A stretch of DNA of 49,213 bases from Acidobacteriota bacterium (GTDB taxonomy: Bacteria; Acidobacteriota; Vicinamibacteria; Vicinamibacterales; JAFNAJ01): assembly GCA_023384575.1 (NCBI GenBank), contig JAHDVP010000008.1:1-49213 (forward strand). The letters run 5' to 3'. Shown piece by piece: positions 40,389-49,213 of the stretch; within the stretch, counting starts at the first letter, position 1, and every line of letters begins with the position of its first letter. The translations under genes and the position numbers were made by a program. A model generated the notes under the pieces. It saw only the letters and a list, made by a program, of their open reading frames with translations, did no database searches and was not told the DNA's origin.

Positions 40389-41728
40389 CCTCGCGGCCCG
40401 CAAGGCGACGCCCCGTGGCGTGGCGCAGGGCGTGCGCGCGGCGTGCGATGGGCGCGACCCTCCTCCTCGCCGCCCTTGGTCTCACGGTCGCCGCCTGCGC
40501 CCGTCAGGCGGCGCCGCGGACGATCACGCTCCGCGTCCTCAACTGGGCGCCCGAGCTGGAGCTGGAGCTCGAGCAGCGCATCGTCCGGGGGTTCGAGGCC
40601 GACCGGCCGCACGTGCGCGTCATCGTCGAGTCCGTGGTCAACAACTACGGCGAGAAGCTCGCGGCCTCCATCGCGTCGGGGACGCCGCCCGACGTGTTCC
40701 TGCTCGACGTGCCCGACATCCCGACGTTCGTCGAGCGGGGCCTCGTCCTCGACCTGTCGCCCTACCTCTCGCGCGTCGGCTACGATCGCGAGGCCGCCTT
40801 CTCCGAGGTCCTCGAGGTCTTCGCGCGTGGCCCGCGCCTCTACGCGTTTCCCAAGGACTTCACGCCGCTCGTCATCTACTACAACCGGCGGGTCTTCGAA
40901 CGCTTCGGCGTTCCCGAGCCGCCGCGCGACGGTTGGACCTGGGACGAGTTCCTCGAGACGGCGCTCGCCCTCACGCACGACACCACCGGGAGCGGCGAGC
41001 CCGACGTCTACGCCCTCGACTTCCCGCGGGCGCTCTACCAGTGGGTGCCGTTTGTGTGGTCGGCCGGTGGCGACATCCTGAGCCCTGACGGCTCGCGCAC
41101 GACCGGGTACCTCGACGGCCCGGCGACGGTCGAGACCTTCCGCTTCCTCACCGACCTGGTGCTGCGCCACCGGGTGACGCCTGGCGTGCAGTTCGTAGCG
41201 GGCGGCGACGTCTCGCGGTCGGGACGCTTCTTCTCGGGACGGCAGGCGATGATGATCTCAGGCCACTGGTCGATGCCGCTCCTGCTGAAATACGCCGCGC
41301 GAGGTGACCTCGACCTCGGCGTTGCGCCGATCCCGCATCGTCCCGGGGTCGAGCCGACGACCGCCATCTACGTGTCGGGATGGGCGGTGCCGGCCAACGT
41401 CAGGCACAAGCGGCTGGCCGTCGAGCTCGCGGCCTACCTCGCGGGCCCTGACGCGCAGCGGGCGCGCGCCGAGACGCGGCTCGGCATTCCCGCGCTGAAG
41501 GCCATTGCCGAGGACGTGGCCGAGCACGACCCGACGGGCGTCGAGCGCGCCTTCCTCGACCAGGTGGCCCACGGACGGATGCCCTGGGGCGCCGTCGTCA
41601 TGGACTTCCACCGGATCGAGCGTGCCTCGTTCGACATCATGGACCGCCGCCTGCTGCGCGGCGAGGACATCCAGGCCGCGGCGAGCGACGTCGCCCGGGC
41701 CCTCGACCGAGTGCTGGAGCGACGATGA
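40382..41728 (+). CDS. Sugar-binding lipoprotein of ABC importer
   Basis: The 448-residue protein has a lipoprotein signal with arginine-rich N-region and lipobox LTVAAC (Cys39). The mature family-1 solute-binding fold shows TLRVLNWAPELELE, PDVFLLDVPDIPTFVERG, LYAFPKDFTPLVIYYN, GWTWDEFLETALALT, and the late ISGHWSMPLLLKYA and IYVSGWAVPANV. Many aromatic residues around the cleft fit an oligosaccharide ligand, and the two glycosidases in the operon support that. The product is anchored in the inner or outer membrane facing the periplasm. It overlaps the first permease gene by ATGA. Confidence 0.93.
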   Translation: MLTSRPARRRPVAWRRACARRAMGATLLLAALGLTVAACARQAAPRTITLRVLNWAPELELELEQRIVRGFEADRPHVRVIVESVVNNYGEKLAASIASGTPPDVFLLDVPDIPTFVERGLVLDLSPYLSRVGYDREAAFSEVLEVFARGPRLYAFPKDFTPLVIYYNRRVFERFGVPEPPRDGWTWDEFLETALALTHDTTGSGEPDVYALDFPRALYQWVPFVWSAGGDILSPDGSRTTGYLDGPATVETFRFLTDLVLRHRVTPGVQFVAGGDVSRSGRFFSGRQAMMISGHWSMPLLLKYAARGDLDLGVAPIPHRPGVEPTTAIYVSGWAVPANVRHKRLAVELAAYLAGPDAQRARAETRLGIPALKAIAEDVAEHDPTGVERAFLDQVAHGRMPWGAVVMDFHRIERASFDIMDRRLLRGEDIQAAASDVARALDRVLERR

Positions 41729-43536
41729 CGAGCCGGACGGCCGTGGTGCTGGCGGCCTGGCTCGCGGCGGTTCCGTCGCTCGGTGTCGGACTGGCGGTGT
41801 GGCAGGCGCACCGCGCGGTGCGCTCCGCCGAGACTCGACTGCTCGAGGCCGAGACCGGGATCGCGGCCCGACTCCTCGAAGCCGGCCACGCCGACCGGCT
41901 CGTCACGGTGCTGGGTGCGCGGTGGGCACGCCTTGCCGAGATCGATCCCTGGCTCGACGAGCCGATTGTCGAGGTGCAAGAAGGCCGGAGCGCCGGGCGC
42001 GCCGCCGTGTACGACGCCGACGGGTGGGATGCCGTGGCGCAGGTGCGCGTCGACGACGATGCCGCGCGACGGGCGAAGGCGCCGATCGGTCTCTGGGTGA
42101 CGGTTGGCGTCTCGCTATTCGGTCTTGCCCTGCTCGCGCGGCGCACCGCGGGGCGGTCGATGGACGGCGCGGAGGTGGTGCCGCTGTCGCGCCTGGCGTT
42201 TCACTGGGTGATGCCGGCGGCGCTGCTCGTGCTCCTGCCCCTCCTCGTGGCGGCGCAGTGGTCGAGTGGTGCGCTCGCGAGCCACACCGACCGCCGTCTC
42301 GAGCTCGGGGGTGAGGTGCTCGCCGGGCGCGCCGACCTCGCGGACCTGGCGCGTCGCCCCTCGGGGATCCTCGACCTGACGGGACTGCGTTTCGTGTCGG
42401 GGGATCCGGCCGGGCAGAGCGCCGACCTGCTCGGCGCATCGGCACTGCCCGTCGAGGTGGCGCGGCGCCTGGCGGCGGCCGAGGTGCCGGCCAACCGGAG
42501 AGTCGAAGTCGATGCGGTGGAGTACGCCGCCCTCGACGTGGAACGGATCCGGCTGTTCCTCCTGCCCTACGATCACACCGAACGTCCGACGGTCATGATG
42601 GCGGCGACGGCCGGCGTCGGGGTGCTGGCCGGCCTGCCGGTCGTCGCGCTGCTCGCGATCGCGCGCGACGGGCGGCGCCTGCGCCGCGAGCTCGTGGCGT
42701 GGTCGTTCCTCGCGCCGAGCGTGCTGCACCTCACTCTGTTCACCTTCGGCCCCCTGCTCTTCGCGGCGTGGCTCTCGCTGCACCGGTGGAGCCTCGTCGA
42801 CGCGGCGAAGCCGTTCATCGGCTTCCAGAACTACGTCGCGCTGGCATCGAACGACCGCTTCTGGAACGCCATCTGGAACACGGCCGTGTTCACGCTTCAC
42901 GTGCCCTTCTCGATGGCGATCGCGCTCGGCCTCGCGCTGCTCGTCCGGCGCACCGGGCGCGTTTCCGTGGCGGCGCGCGCGGCGTTCTTCCTCCCGAGCA
43001 TCACCAGCATCGTGGCCGTTGCCATGGTCTGGCAGTGGATCCTGCACGACCAGTACGGTCTGGCCAACTGGCTGCTGGGCCTCGCGGGCCTGCCGCGCGT
43101 GGCCTGGTTGTCGTCGCCCTCGGTGGCCCTGCTGTCGGTGATGCTGGTGGCCACCTGGACGACGCTCGGGTTCCAGACGGTGCTGTTCCAGGCGGGGCTC
43201 ACGGCCATCCCGCGCGACCTCTACGACGCCGCGCGCATCGACGGCGCGGGCCGATGGCAGCAGTTCGTCCACGTCACGCTGCCCGGTCTGCGGCCGACGC
43301 TGTTCTTCGTCCTCGTGACGTCGGTCATCAGCTCGTTCCAGGTCTTTGGTACGGTGTACGTGATGACCGAGGGCGGACCGCTGCACGCGACCGACGTGGC
43401 CGTCTTCCACATCTACGAGGAGGCGTGGGAGCTGCAGCGCGTCGGCAGCGCGGCGGCCATGAGCTGGACGCTCTTCGCCATCATCTTCGTCGTGACCTGG
43501 CTGCACTTCCGGACCCTGGAGCGTCGAGTCGAATGA
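41725..43536 (+). CDS. MalF-type sugar permease with long N-terminal extracytoplasmic extension
   Basis: The 603-residue protein has a normal MalF/UgpA core at about 325-603, with the ATPase-contacting EAA loop AARIDGAGRWQQFVHVTLPG. This is preceded by about 310 extra residues. Helix 1 (about 7-27) leads to a segment of about 95 residues, helices at about 123-140 and 160-180 follow, and then a second segment of about 110 residues ends at a helix near 293-313. The two hydrophilic segments should face the periplasm, as in Cache or CHASE sensor domains. E. coli MalF also has a big periplasmic loop but in a different place and only once. The extra part may help dock the binding protein or sense sugar. 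Confidence 0.88.
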   Translation: MTSRTAVVLAAWLAAVPSLGVGLAVWQAHRAVRSAETRLLEAETGIAARLLEAGHADRLVTVLGARWARLAEIDPWLDEPIVEVQEGRSAGRAAVYDADGWDAVAQVRVDDDAARRAKAPIGLWVTVGVSLFGLALLARRTAGRSMDGAEVVPLSRLAFHWVMPAALLVLLPLLVAAQWSSGALASHTDRRLELGGEVLAGRADLADLARRPSGILDLTGLRFVSGDPAGQSADLLGASALPVEVARRLAAAEVPANRRVEVDAVEYAALDVERIRLFLLPYDHTERPTVMMAATAGVGVLAGLPVVALLAIARDGRRLRRELVAWSFLAPSVLHLTLFTFGPLLFAAWLSLHRWSLVDAAKPFIGFQNYVALASNDRFWNAIWNTAVFTLHVPFSMAIALGLALLVRRTGRVSVAARAAFFLPSITSIVAVAMVWQWILHDQYGLANWLLGLAGLPRVAWLSSPSVALLSVMLVATWTTLGFQTVLFQAGLTAIPRDLYDAARIDGAGRWQQFVHVTLPGLRPTLFFVLVTSVISSFQVFGTVYVMTEGGPLHATDVAVFHIYEEAWELQRVGSAAAMSWTLFAIIFVVTWLHFRTLERRVE

Positions 43537-44354
43537 CGGCTGCCGCCCGCGACGTCTGGCGCGTTGTCGTGCTCGCGCTGCTCGCCGCGCTGATGATGAT
43601 CCCGTTTGCGTGGATGATCGCGACGAGCGGGATGGACGAGCTCGAGGTGTTCCAGGACCCGCCGCCGCTCTGGCCCGCCGAGTGGCAGTGGGGCACGTAT
43701 CGGGGTGCGCTGACCGCCCAGCCATTCCACCGCTACTTCCTCAACTCGGCGATCTTCGCGGCGCTCGTCGTCGGCGGGCAGCTCGTGACGGCGGCCACGG
43801 CGGGGTACGCGTTCGCCCGCCTCGAGTTCCGAGGTCGCCAGCGCCTGTTCTTCGTGTGCCTGTCGACGTTGATGGTGCCGGCGGTCGTGGTGCTCATCCC
43901 GCGATTCCTGCTGATCGACGCGCTCGGGTGGGTCGACACGTACGCCGGACTCGCCAGCACCGAACTGGTGTCGGTGTGGGGCATCTTCCTGCTGCGCCAG
44001 GCGTTCCGGCAGGTGCCGCGCGACCTCGAGGACGCGGCGCGCATCGACGGCGCCCGACCGTGGCGCATCTTCTGGTCGGTGTCGCTGCCGCTCGTCCGGC
44101 CGGCGATGGCCACGCTCGCGCTCTTCGCGTTCCTCGACGCCTGGAAGAACCTGTTGTGGCCGCTCATCGTGACACGCTCGCTGCACATGCGGACGGTCGA
44201 GGTGGGCATCGCGTCGTTCCACTCGACGTACCTGACCAACTGGCCCTACCAGATGGCGGCGGCCGTCGTCGCCGTCGCGCCGGTGCTGCTGCTGTTCGTC
44301 TTCACGCAGCGCTACCTGACGCAGGGCCTCCACCTCACGGGGATCAAGGGATGA
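43533..44354 (+). CDS. MalG-type sugar permease
   Basis: The 273-residue inner-membrane protein has six helices and the EAA motif LEDAARIDGARPWRIFWSVSLP. FARLEFRGRQRLFF and the ending QRYLTQGLHLTGIKG are typical of the MalG/UgpE family, which pairs with the MalF-type subunit to form the channel. Its ATG overlaps the upstream stop (ATGA), and its stop overlaps the next ATG, so it is made in step with the other parts. Length is normal, in contrast to its partner. Confidence 0.95.
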   Translation: MTAAARDVWRVVVLALLAALMMIPFAWMIATSGMDELEVFQDPPPLWPAEWQWGTYRGALTAQPFHRYFLNSAIFAALVVGGQLVTAATAGYAFARLEFRGRQRLFFVCLSTLMVPAVVVLIPRFLLIDALGWVDTYAGLASTELVSVWGIFLLRQAFRQVPRDLEDAARIDGARPWRIFWSVSLPLVRPAMATLALFAFLDAWKNLLWPLIVTRSLHMRTVEVGIASFHSTYLTNWPYQMAAAVVAVAPVLLLFVFTQRYLTQGLHLTGIKG

Positions 44355-46963
44355 GGATGCGACGCGTCGTTCGTACGTGGTTCGGAACGGGTCTGTTCAC
44401 CGTGGCTGCCGTGGTCGCGAGCGCCGGGGAGGAGCCTGCGCCGTCTCCCGCCGTGGCGAAGTTCGCCATCGAGGCGTCGCCCATCGGGCTCTCGCACGAC
44501 GTCAGGCCGCAGCAGTACCTCGGCGTCGTCGGGCGGCAGGCCGCGTGGCTTGGGATGGAGACCGGCGAAGCCGAGCTGTGGGTGCATCCCCTCAAGCTCG
44601 CGACCGGGTTTCGCCTCGACTTCCAGATTCCCGACTACACGGATCCGGTGCGCGGCGCCGACGTCGCCAGACGAATCGACGTCCGGCCCGAGCTGACGAC
44701 GATCACGTACTCGCACGCGACGTTCACGGTGCGGCAGCACATCCTGGCGCCGCTCGACGAGCCGGGCCTGCTGGTGCTGCTCGACGTGGACGCCGTGCGG
44801 CCGCTCGAGATCGTAGCGAGCTTCCAGCAGGTGTTCCAGCTCGCGTGGCCGGGCGCGTTCGGGGGACAGTACGCGCGCTGGGAGCCGGAGCTGAAGGCGT
44901 TCCTGTTCTCAGAGAGCCTGCGGCGGCGCAACGCGTACCTCGGCTCGCCGTGGGCGACGACCGCGTCGAGTCACCCGGCGCACGCGCTGCCCGACGCACC
45001 GAGCGTCTTCAGAATCGCCGTGGACCACGAGCGGGCCCGCCGGGAGTTCATTCCGATCGTCATCGTCGGGGGGACCCGGCCGCGCGACGAGCTGACCGCG
45101 AAGTACCGCGAACTGCTCTCGAAGGCCGAGTCGCTGTACCGGGCGCGCGTCGCGCACGCCGCGCGCCTGCGCGAGTCGGCCGTCTCGATCGACTCGCCCG
45201 ACGACCGTCTCGACCTCGCGCTCGAGTGGGCGAAGGTGAACCTCGACGAGCAGCGCGTCTGCAACCCGGACCTCGGCTGCGGCCCCGTGGCCGGCTGGGG
45301 GCCGTCGGGCCGGGGCACGCGACCGGGCTTCGGCTGGTTCTTCGGCGGCGATGCCGCGATCAACTCGCTGGCGCTCTCGTCGGCCGGCCTGCCCGACGAC
45401 GTCGAGGAAATGCTGCGGTTCTTCGCGCGCTACCAGCGGGCCGACGGGAAGATCACGCACGAGATCTCGCAGTCGGCGGCGGAGCTGCCGTGGTTCACGG
45501 ACTTTCCCTACCCCTACTATCACGCCGATACGACGCCCTACTGGATCGTGGCCCTGTGGCAGCACTGGCGGGCGACCGGCGACACCGCGCTCGTCGACGA
45601 ACTGTGGCCGGCGATCGAGAAGGCCTGGGCGTGGTGTCTCACCACCGAGACCGACGGCGACGGGATCATCGAGAACACGACCGGCGGGTTCGGCGCGATC
45701 GAGGTGGGCGCGATCGGCGAGAGCATCCACCAGGACATCTATCTCGCGGCCGTGTGGCTGCAGGCGACCGCCGCCATGGGCGAGCTCGCCACGGCGCGAG
45801 GCGACGCCACGCGCGCGGCCGAGGCGCACGCCCTCCAGGAGAAGGGGCGGCGCACGCTGAACGAGCGGTACTGGCTCGAGGACGAGGGGCACCACGCGTT
45901 CGGCATCCTGTCGTCTGGCACGGTCAACGACGCCTTGACGGTGTGGCCGGCGACGGCCGCGGCGTTCGGGCTGTTCGACCGCGACCGAGGCCGCCAGACG
46001 CTCGCGGCGCTCGCCTCGCACCGCCTCACCGCCGACTGGGGCACCCGCATGCTCGCGAGCGACCACCACCTCTACGAGCCCCTGCACTACAACATGGGCG
46101 CCGTGTGGCCCTTCGTGACGGGGTTCGTCTCGTGGGGGCACTACGAGTACGGGCGCCCGTGGTCCGGGTATCCGCTCGTCGACGCGATCGCGCGGCTGAC
46201 GTTCGACTGGGCGCGAGGACGCCACGCCGAGCTGCTCTCCGGCGCCTTCTACCGTCCGCTCGACCAGGCCGTGCCTCACCAGTTCTTCGCGACGTCGATG
46301 CTCGTCACGCCCCTGCTGCGGGGGCTCGTCGGCTGGAGCCAGAACGCGCCGCTCCGACAAGCCAGGCTCGCGCCGCAGCTTCCACCTTCGTGGCCCGCCC
46401 TTGCGGTCCGCGGCCTGAGGGTCGGACCGGTGCGCGTGACGGCGCGGATCGCGCAGGAGGCACGGAAGGCCACCGTGACGCTGGCCGCCGAGGGAGGGCC
46501 GGTCACGCTCGACTACGTGCCGGGCGTGCCGGCCGGTGCGCGTGACGTGCGGACCAGTGTCGCGGGCGGAGACCGCGCTTCCGGGCCCGTTGCGCGGGAC
46601 GTCACCCGGTCGGGCTCCACGGCGCCCGGGGCCGTGCGTGTCGCGCTCGGGCCGGCGCCAGTCACCGTGACCACCACGTGGCGCGGAGGGCTCGGCGTCG
46701 ATCCGCCGCTCGTCGACCTGCAGCCGGGCCAGCCAAGCGGTGGCCTGCGCGTGCTCGATGTCGTCGATGAGGGTGGGGCCATCCGGGTGGAACTCGAGGC
46801 CCCGGCCGCCACCACCCACGACCTCACCGTGGTGGGCGACCGACCGGCGCGCGTCGAGGGTGCCGAGATCGCAGGCTGGCAGGTCACCAAGGGCCGCCTG
46901 CGCGTGACGTTCCCCGCGTCGCGCGAACCGTTCGCCCGCGTGTCGGTGGTCGTCCGGCCGTGA
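44351..46963 (+). CDS. Exported six-hairpin glycoside hydrolase
   Basis: The 870-residue protein starts in an ATGA overlap. It has a signal peptide (WFGTGLFTVAAVVASA), a beta-sandwich domain (about 30-270), an (alpha/alpha)6 barrel (about 280-660) and a C-terminal beta domain. Barrel markers are GFGWFFGGDAAINSLAL, HEISQSAAELPWF, YHADTTPYWIVAL, EIxHQDIYLAAVWLQ-like ESIHQDIYLAA, and HYNMGAVWPFVTGF. The GGDA and the HADT motifs resemble amylo-alpha-1,6-glucosidase/GH15/GH63-like enzymes, whose two acidic catalytic residues lie in such loops. The exact family is not certain. It would trim an oligosaccharide in the periplasm before or during import by the adjacent transporter. Confidence 0.82.
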   Translation: MRMRRVVRTWFGTGLFTVAAVVASAGEEPAPSPAVAKFAIEASPIGLSHDVRPQQYLGVVGRQAAWLGMETGEAELWVHPLKLATGFRLDFQIPDYTDPVRGADVARRIDVRPELTTITYSHATFTVRQHILAPLDEPGLLVLLDVDAVRPLEIVASFQQVFQLAWPGAFGGQYARWEPELKAFLFSESLRRRNAYLGSPWATTASSHPAHALPDAPSVFRIAVDHERARREFIPIVIVGGTRPRDELTAKYRELLSKAESLYRARVAHAARLRESAVSIDSPDDRLDLALEWAKVNLDEQRVCNPDLGCGPVAGWGPSGRGTRPGFGWFFGGDAAINSLALSSAGLPDDVEEMLRFFARYQRADGKITHEISQSAAELPWFTDFPYPYYHADTTPYWIVALWQHWRATGDTALVDELWPAIEKAWAWCLTTETDGDGIIENTTGGFGAIEVGAIGESIHQDIYLAAVWLQATAAMGELATARGDATRAAEAHALQEKGRRTLNERYWLEDEGHHAFGILSSGTVNDALTVWPATAAAFGLFDRDRGRQTLAALASHRLTADWGTRMLASDHHLYEPLHYNMGAVWPFVTGFVSWGHYEYGRPWSGYPLVDAIARLTFDWARGRHAELLSGAFYRPLDQAVPHQFFATSMLVTPLLRGLVGWSQNAPLRQARLAPQLPPSWPALAVRGLRVGPVRVTARIAQEARKATVTLAAEGGPVTLDYVPGVPAGARDVRTSVAGGDRASGPVARDVTRSGSTAPGAVRVALGPAPVTVTTTWRGGLGVDPPLVDLQPGQPSGGLRVLDVVDEGGAIRVELEAPAATTHDLTVVGDRPARVEGAEIAGWQVTKGRLRVTFPASREPFARVSVVVRP

Positions 46964-49149
46964 ACCGCCACGCCACGGTCGTCGTTGGCGCGTTCGAAGC
47001 CGACGCCTGGGCCGGGCTCGTCGTCGCGGCCGGCAGCGGCGTGGGCGGGGCCCTCCGCCTGTCGGTCGAGACCGACGGGCACCGCATCGACTCCGCGGAT
47101 CTGTTTCACCTCGTACACGAGGTAGGGCCCTGCGCGCCCGACGGCGGGTACGCGCGCGTGGCGTTCGATCTCTCGGGCCCGCCGCCTGTCTCGGACGACG
47201 CGCCACTCAGGCCGGCCGGCGAGCGCGAGGCGAGCCTCGTCTGGGAGTGGGCGCGCCGTTCGGGCGCGCAGATCCTCTGCCGGCTCCGCGCGGGTCGTGC
47301 GATGCGGGTCGGACTCGAAGCCCGAGGTCCCTGGGACTGGGGCGGCGAGTGGGACGTGCGCGGCCGCACGTTGTCGGGCCGTGTCGGACCGGCCGGGGGC
47401 GTCCATCAACTGACGTTCGACGTGATCGCCGAGGTGCCGGTCGTCGCGCGCGAGGTCTGGCCGGACGGCCGGGGCGCGAAGCTCACGCTCGATCTGACGG
47501 CGGGAGACGAGGCGTTCGTCGTTGCGACGCTCGGTCGGAACCTGCCGGACGGCCACGGGCCGACGCCTGACGCCATTCGCCGGGCGCTCGGCGAGGCCGA
47601 GGAGCGGTACGAGACTGACCGGGTTCGAGTCGACGGCGCCTGGAACGGCCTGGCGGCCTCGGTCGCCAACAACGTCCACTGGATGGTGCTGCTCCAGCCC
47701 GAGTCGCGGCGGCGCTACGTGCCCGCCGGTCGACGCTGGCTGTTTCCCACGCGGGATGGCTCGCGCGACCACTGGACGGTGTTCGAGTGGGACGGCTTCT
47801 TCAACGCGCTCCTGCTTTCGCTCGAAGCCCTCGATCTCGCCGAGGACATGCTCGATGCCCTGTTCGCGACGCAGTACCCATCGGGACTCCTGCCGAACTG
47901 GCGGAGCCGCCTCGCGGGGACGCCCGACCGCTCGCAGCCGCCCATTGGAGCCTTCGTCGTCCTGAAGATCGCGCTGCGAAGCGGGCGACCGGCCATCCTC
48001 GAGCGTGCGCTGCCCGTGCTCGACGCGTGGCATGCGTGGTGGCACGCCCCGGTTCGCGGCGGGCGGCGATGGCGCGCGTCCGGGCTCTACGCCTGGGGAT
48101 CGGACATCGACCAGTTGCCGGAGTGGGTCCCACCCTGGGAACACACCTCGACGCACCATCAGAAGGCCGCGTGGGAGTCGGGACAGGACGACCTGCCGAA
48201 CTGGGACGAGGCCCGCTGGGACGAGGCTCGTTGGACGCTCGCCATGGACTGCGTCGACCTGAGCGCGTTCATGGCGCTCGACGCGGAGTGCCTCGCGATC
48301 CTGCACGAGATGCGAGGCGACGCCAGGCGGGCCGCCGACTACCGGAGCGAGCACCAGCGCCTGTGCGCGCTGATCGACGGCCACCTGTGGGACGAAGCGC
48401 GTGGCCTCTACGCCGATCGATTCGACGATGGCCGCTTCTCGCCCCGGGTGGCCGCGTCGAACTTCCTGCCGCTTCTGGCCGGTGCCGGGTCGGCCGAACG
48501 CCGCGCTCGCGCGCTCGCCGTCCTGCGCGATCCGTCGCGCTTCTGGGGCGAATGGATCGTGCCGACCATCTCGCGCGACGATCCGGCGTTCGTCGACCAG
48601 CAGTACTGGCGCGGCACCATCTGGCCGCCGACGAACTACCTGCTCTACGAAGCGTTGCGGCGGGTTGGCGACGAGGCCATGGCGGCGGCGCTCGCCGAGC
48701 GGAGCGTCGCGCTCTTCCTCGGAGACTGGCGCCGGCACCAGGTGTGCCGCGAGAACTTCAGCAGCGTCGACGGGTCGGGAGGGGGGCAGCGGCATCAGAG
48801 TTGGGGGCCGCTGTTTTCGTGGATTGGTCTGGCCGAGTTCGCCGATGCCACGCCGTGGGACGGGCTGCGTGTCGGCTCGACGCACGCGACGTCGGCGTCG
48901 AGCGTTCGCCGACTGCGGCTCTGCGGCCGTACCTGGGACGTCACCCTCGCACCAGACGGGCTTCGGGTCGCGTGCGATGGCGAGCCCTGGATGGAGTCCG
49001 ATGGTCCCGTCTGTCTACGGCACGTCGACCAGGTCGACGGGCGCTGGCGCGCCGAGCTGACCGCGACACGCGAGACGCGACTGCAGCTCGCTGGGGGCGA
49101 CGAGCGCAGCGTCCCCAGTGGCACGACCCGCATCGACTGGGGAGGGTGA
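46960..49149 (+). CDS. Cytoplasmic GH63-like glycoside hydrolase (MGH1-type domain)
   Basis: The 729-residue protein begins at a GTG overlapping the upstream stop (GTGA) and has no signal peptide. An N-terminal beta domain spans about 1-210. The alpha/alpha-barrel (about 215-630) shows FPTRDGSRDHWTVFEWDGFF, LPNWRSRLAGTPDRSQPPIG, QYWRGTIWPPTNYLLYEAL and ENFSSVDGSGGGQRHQSWGP. These match the GH63/MGH1 group (processing alpha-glucosidase and mannosylglycerate hydrolase relatives), with the acid in the WDGFF region and the base late in the barrel. A short beta domain ends the protein. It would split the imported sugar. The two hydrolases of this operon are therefore probably in different compartments. 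Confidence 0.83.
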   Translation: MNRHATVVVGAFEADAWAGLVVAAGSGVGGALRLSVETDGHRIDSADLFHLVHEVGPCAPDGGYARVAFDLSGPPPVSDDAPLRPAGEREASLVWEWARRSGAQILCRLRAGRAMRVGLEARGPWDWGGEWDVRGRTLSGRVGPAGGVHQLTFDVIAEVPVVAREVWPDGRGAKLTLDLTAGDEAFVVATLGRNLPDGHGPTPDAIRRALGEAEERYETDRVRVDGAWNGLAASVANNVHWMVLLQPESRRRYVPAGRRWLFPTRDGSRDHWTVFEWDGFFNALLLSLEALDLAEDMLDALFATQYPSGLLPNWRSRLAGTPDRSQPPIGAFVVLKIALRSGRPAILERALPVLDAWHAWWHAPVRGGRRWRASGLYAWGSDIDQLPEWVPPWEHTSTHHQKAAWESGQDDLPNWDEARWDEARWTLAMDCVDLSAFMALDAECLAILHEMRGDARRAADYRSEHQRLCALIDGHLWDEARGLYADRFDDGRFSPRVAASNFLPLLAGAGSAERRARALAVLRDPSRFWGEWIVPTISRDDPAFVDQQYWRGTIWPPTNYLLYEALRRVGDEAMAAALAERSVALFLGDWRRHQVCRENFSSVDGSGGGQRHQSWGPLFSWIGLAEFADATPWDGLRVGSTHATSASSVRRLRLCGRTWDVTLAPDGLRVACDGEPWMESDGPVCLRHVDQVDGRWRAELTATRETRLQLAGGDERSVPSGTTRIDWGG

Positions 49150-49156
49150 TCGACCC

Positions 49157-49213
49157 CCGCCGGGGCTGAAGCCCCGGCGCTACGACCTCGCGGCCCGTAG
49201 CGCCAGGGGCTTC
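49157..49213. repeat. REP-like palindrome pair at window end
   Basis: CCGCCGGGGCTGAAGCCCCG (49157-49176, continuing GCGCTACG) is a perfect copy. An inverted second copy begins GTAGCGCCAGGGGCTTC at 49197 and runs off the window. The pair lies just after the last glycosidase gene's stop. Confidence 0.85.

Noticed and set aside
1-49213. CRISPR arrays, insertion sequences or prophage genes
   Set aside because: No regularly spaced direct repeats with unique spacers, no transposase or integrase, and no phage structural genes were seen. The only repeats are short palindromes.

Overview
This is about 49 kb of a very GC-rich bacterial chromosome. Gene density is high, start and stop codons are often fused (ATGA, GTGA, TGATG), and many exported proteins carry Sec signal peptides. 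Short palindromes built on GGGGCTGAAGCCCC and ending CGGCGCTACG recur in the gaps between genes. Together these suggest an Acidobacteriota genome, perhaps the Vicinamibacteria branch. That placement is an inference from style and gene content; no marker gene in the window proves it. I saw no transposase, phage gene or CRISPR array.

Layout. 1-52: the 5' part of a tRNA-Pro(UGG) gene cut by the window edge. 191-2190 (-): a CreD-like membrane protein and a YjbQ-family protein. 2435-6695: a winged-helix membrane regulator, two small exported proteins (one a methyltransferase) and an exported amidohydrolase. 6859-9323 (-): an S9 peptidase coupled to a GlcG/HbpS-like protein. 9449-12982 (-): a tightly coupled housekeeping operon of AMIN/Amidase_3 amidase, GerMN lipid-anchored or membrane protein, RNase PH (rph) and RdgB. 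13040-20006 (+): a GT39-like membrane glycosyltransferase, a 1286-residue secreted repeat protein and a second S9 hydrolase.

20066-27646 (-) is the most striking block. It is a six-gene operon with two HdrA-like flavoproteins, a QmoC-like protein (iron-sulfur domain fused to a membrane cytochrome b), an MvhD-like subunit, and the small and large subunits of a [NiFe] hydrogenase resembling group 3c. No HdrB is present. The parts suggest H2 oxidation wired through flavin-containing HdrA proteins to the quinone pool. The second HdrA and MvhD overlap out of frame exactly where other systems have a fused protein.

28062-33346 (+): a class-C beta-lactamase-like serine hydrolase, then a four-gene translationally coupled cassette of coiled-coil protein, OmpA-like membrane protein, Rab-like small GTPase and PAS-like protein. 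This looks like a GTPase-controlled envelope module. 33624-39028 (-): a lipid-themed group with a fatty-acid alpha-dioxygenase-like heme protein, an Old Yellow Enzyme relative, a DUF2235 hydrolase, an outer-membrane protein and a CDP-alcohol phosphatidyltransferase. The first two probably form a transcription unit behind a good TTGACA-N17-GAGAAT promoter. 39219-49149 (+): a sugar ABC importer operon (ATPase, binding lipoprotein, two permeases) followed by two six-hairpin glycoside hydrolases. The first permease carries an unusual 310-residue extension with two extracytoplasmic segments.

All family assignments come from reading motifs by eye. No database search was run.
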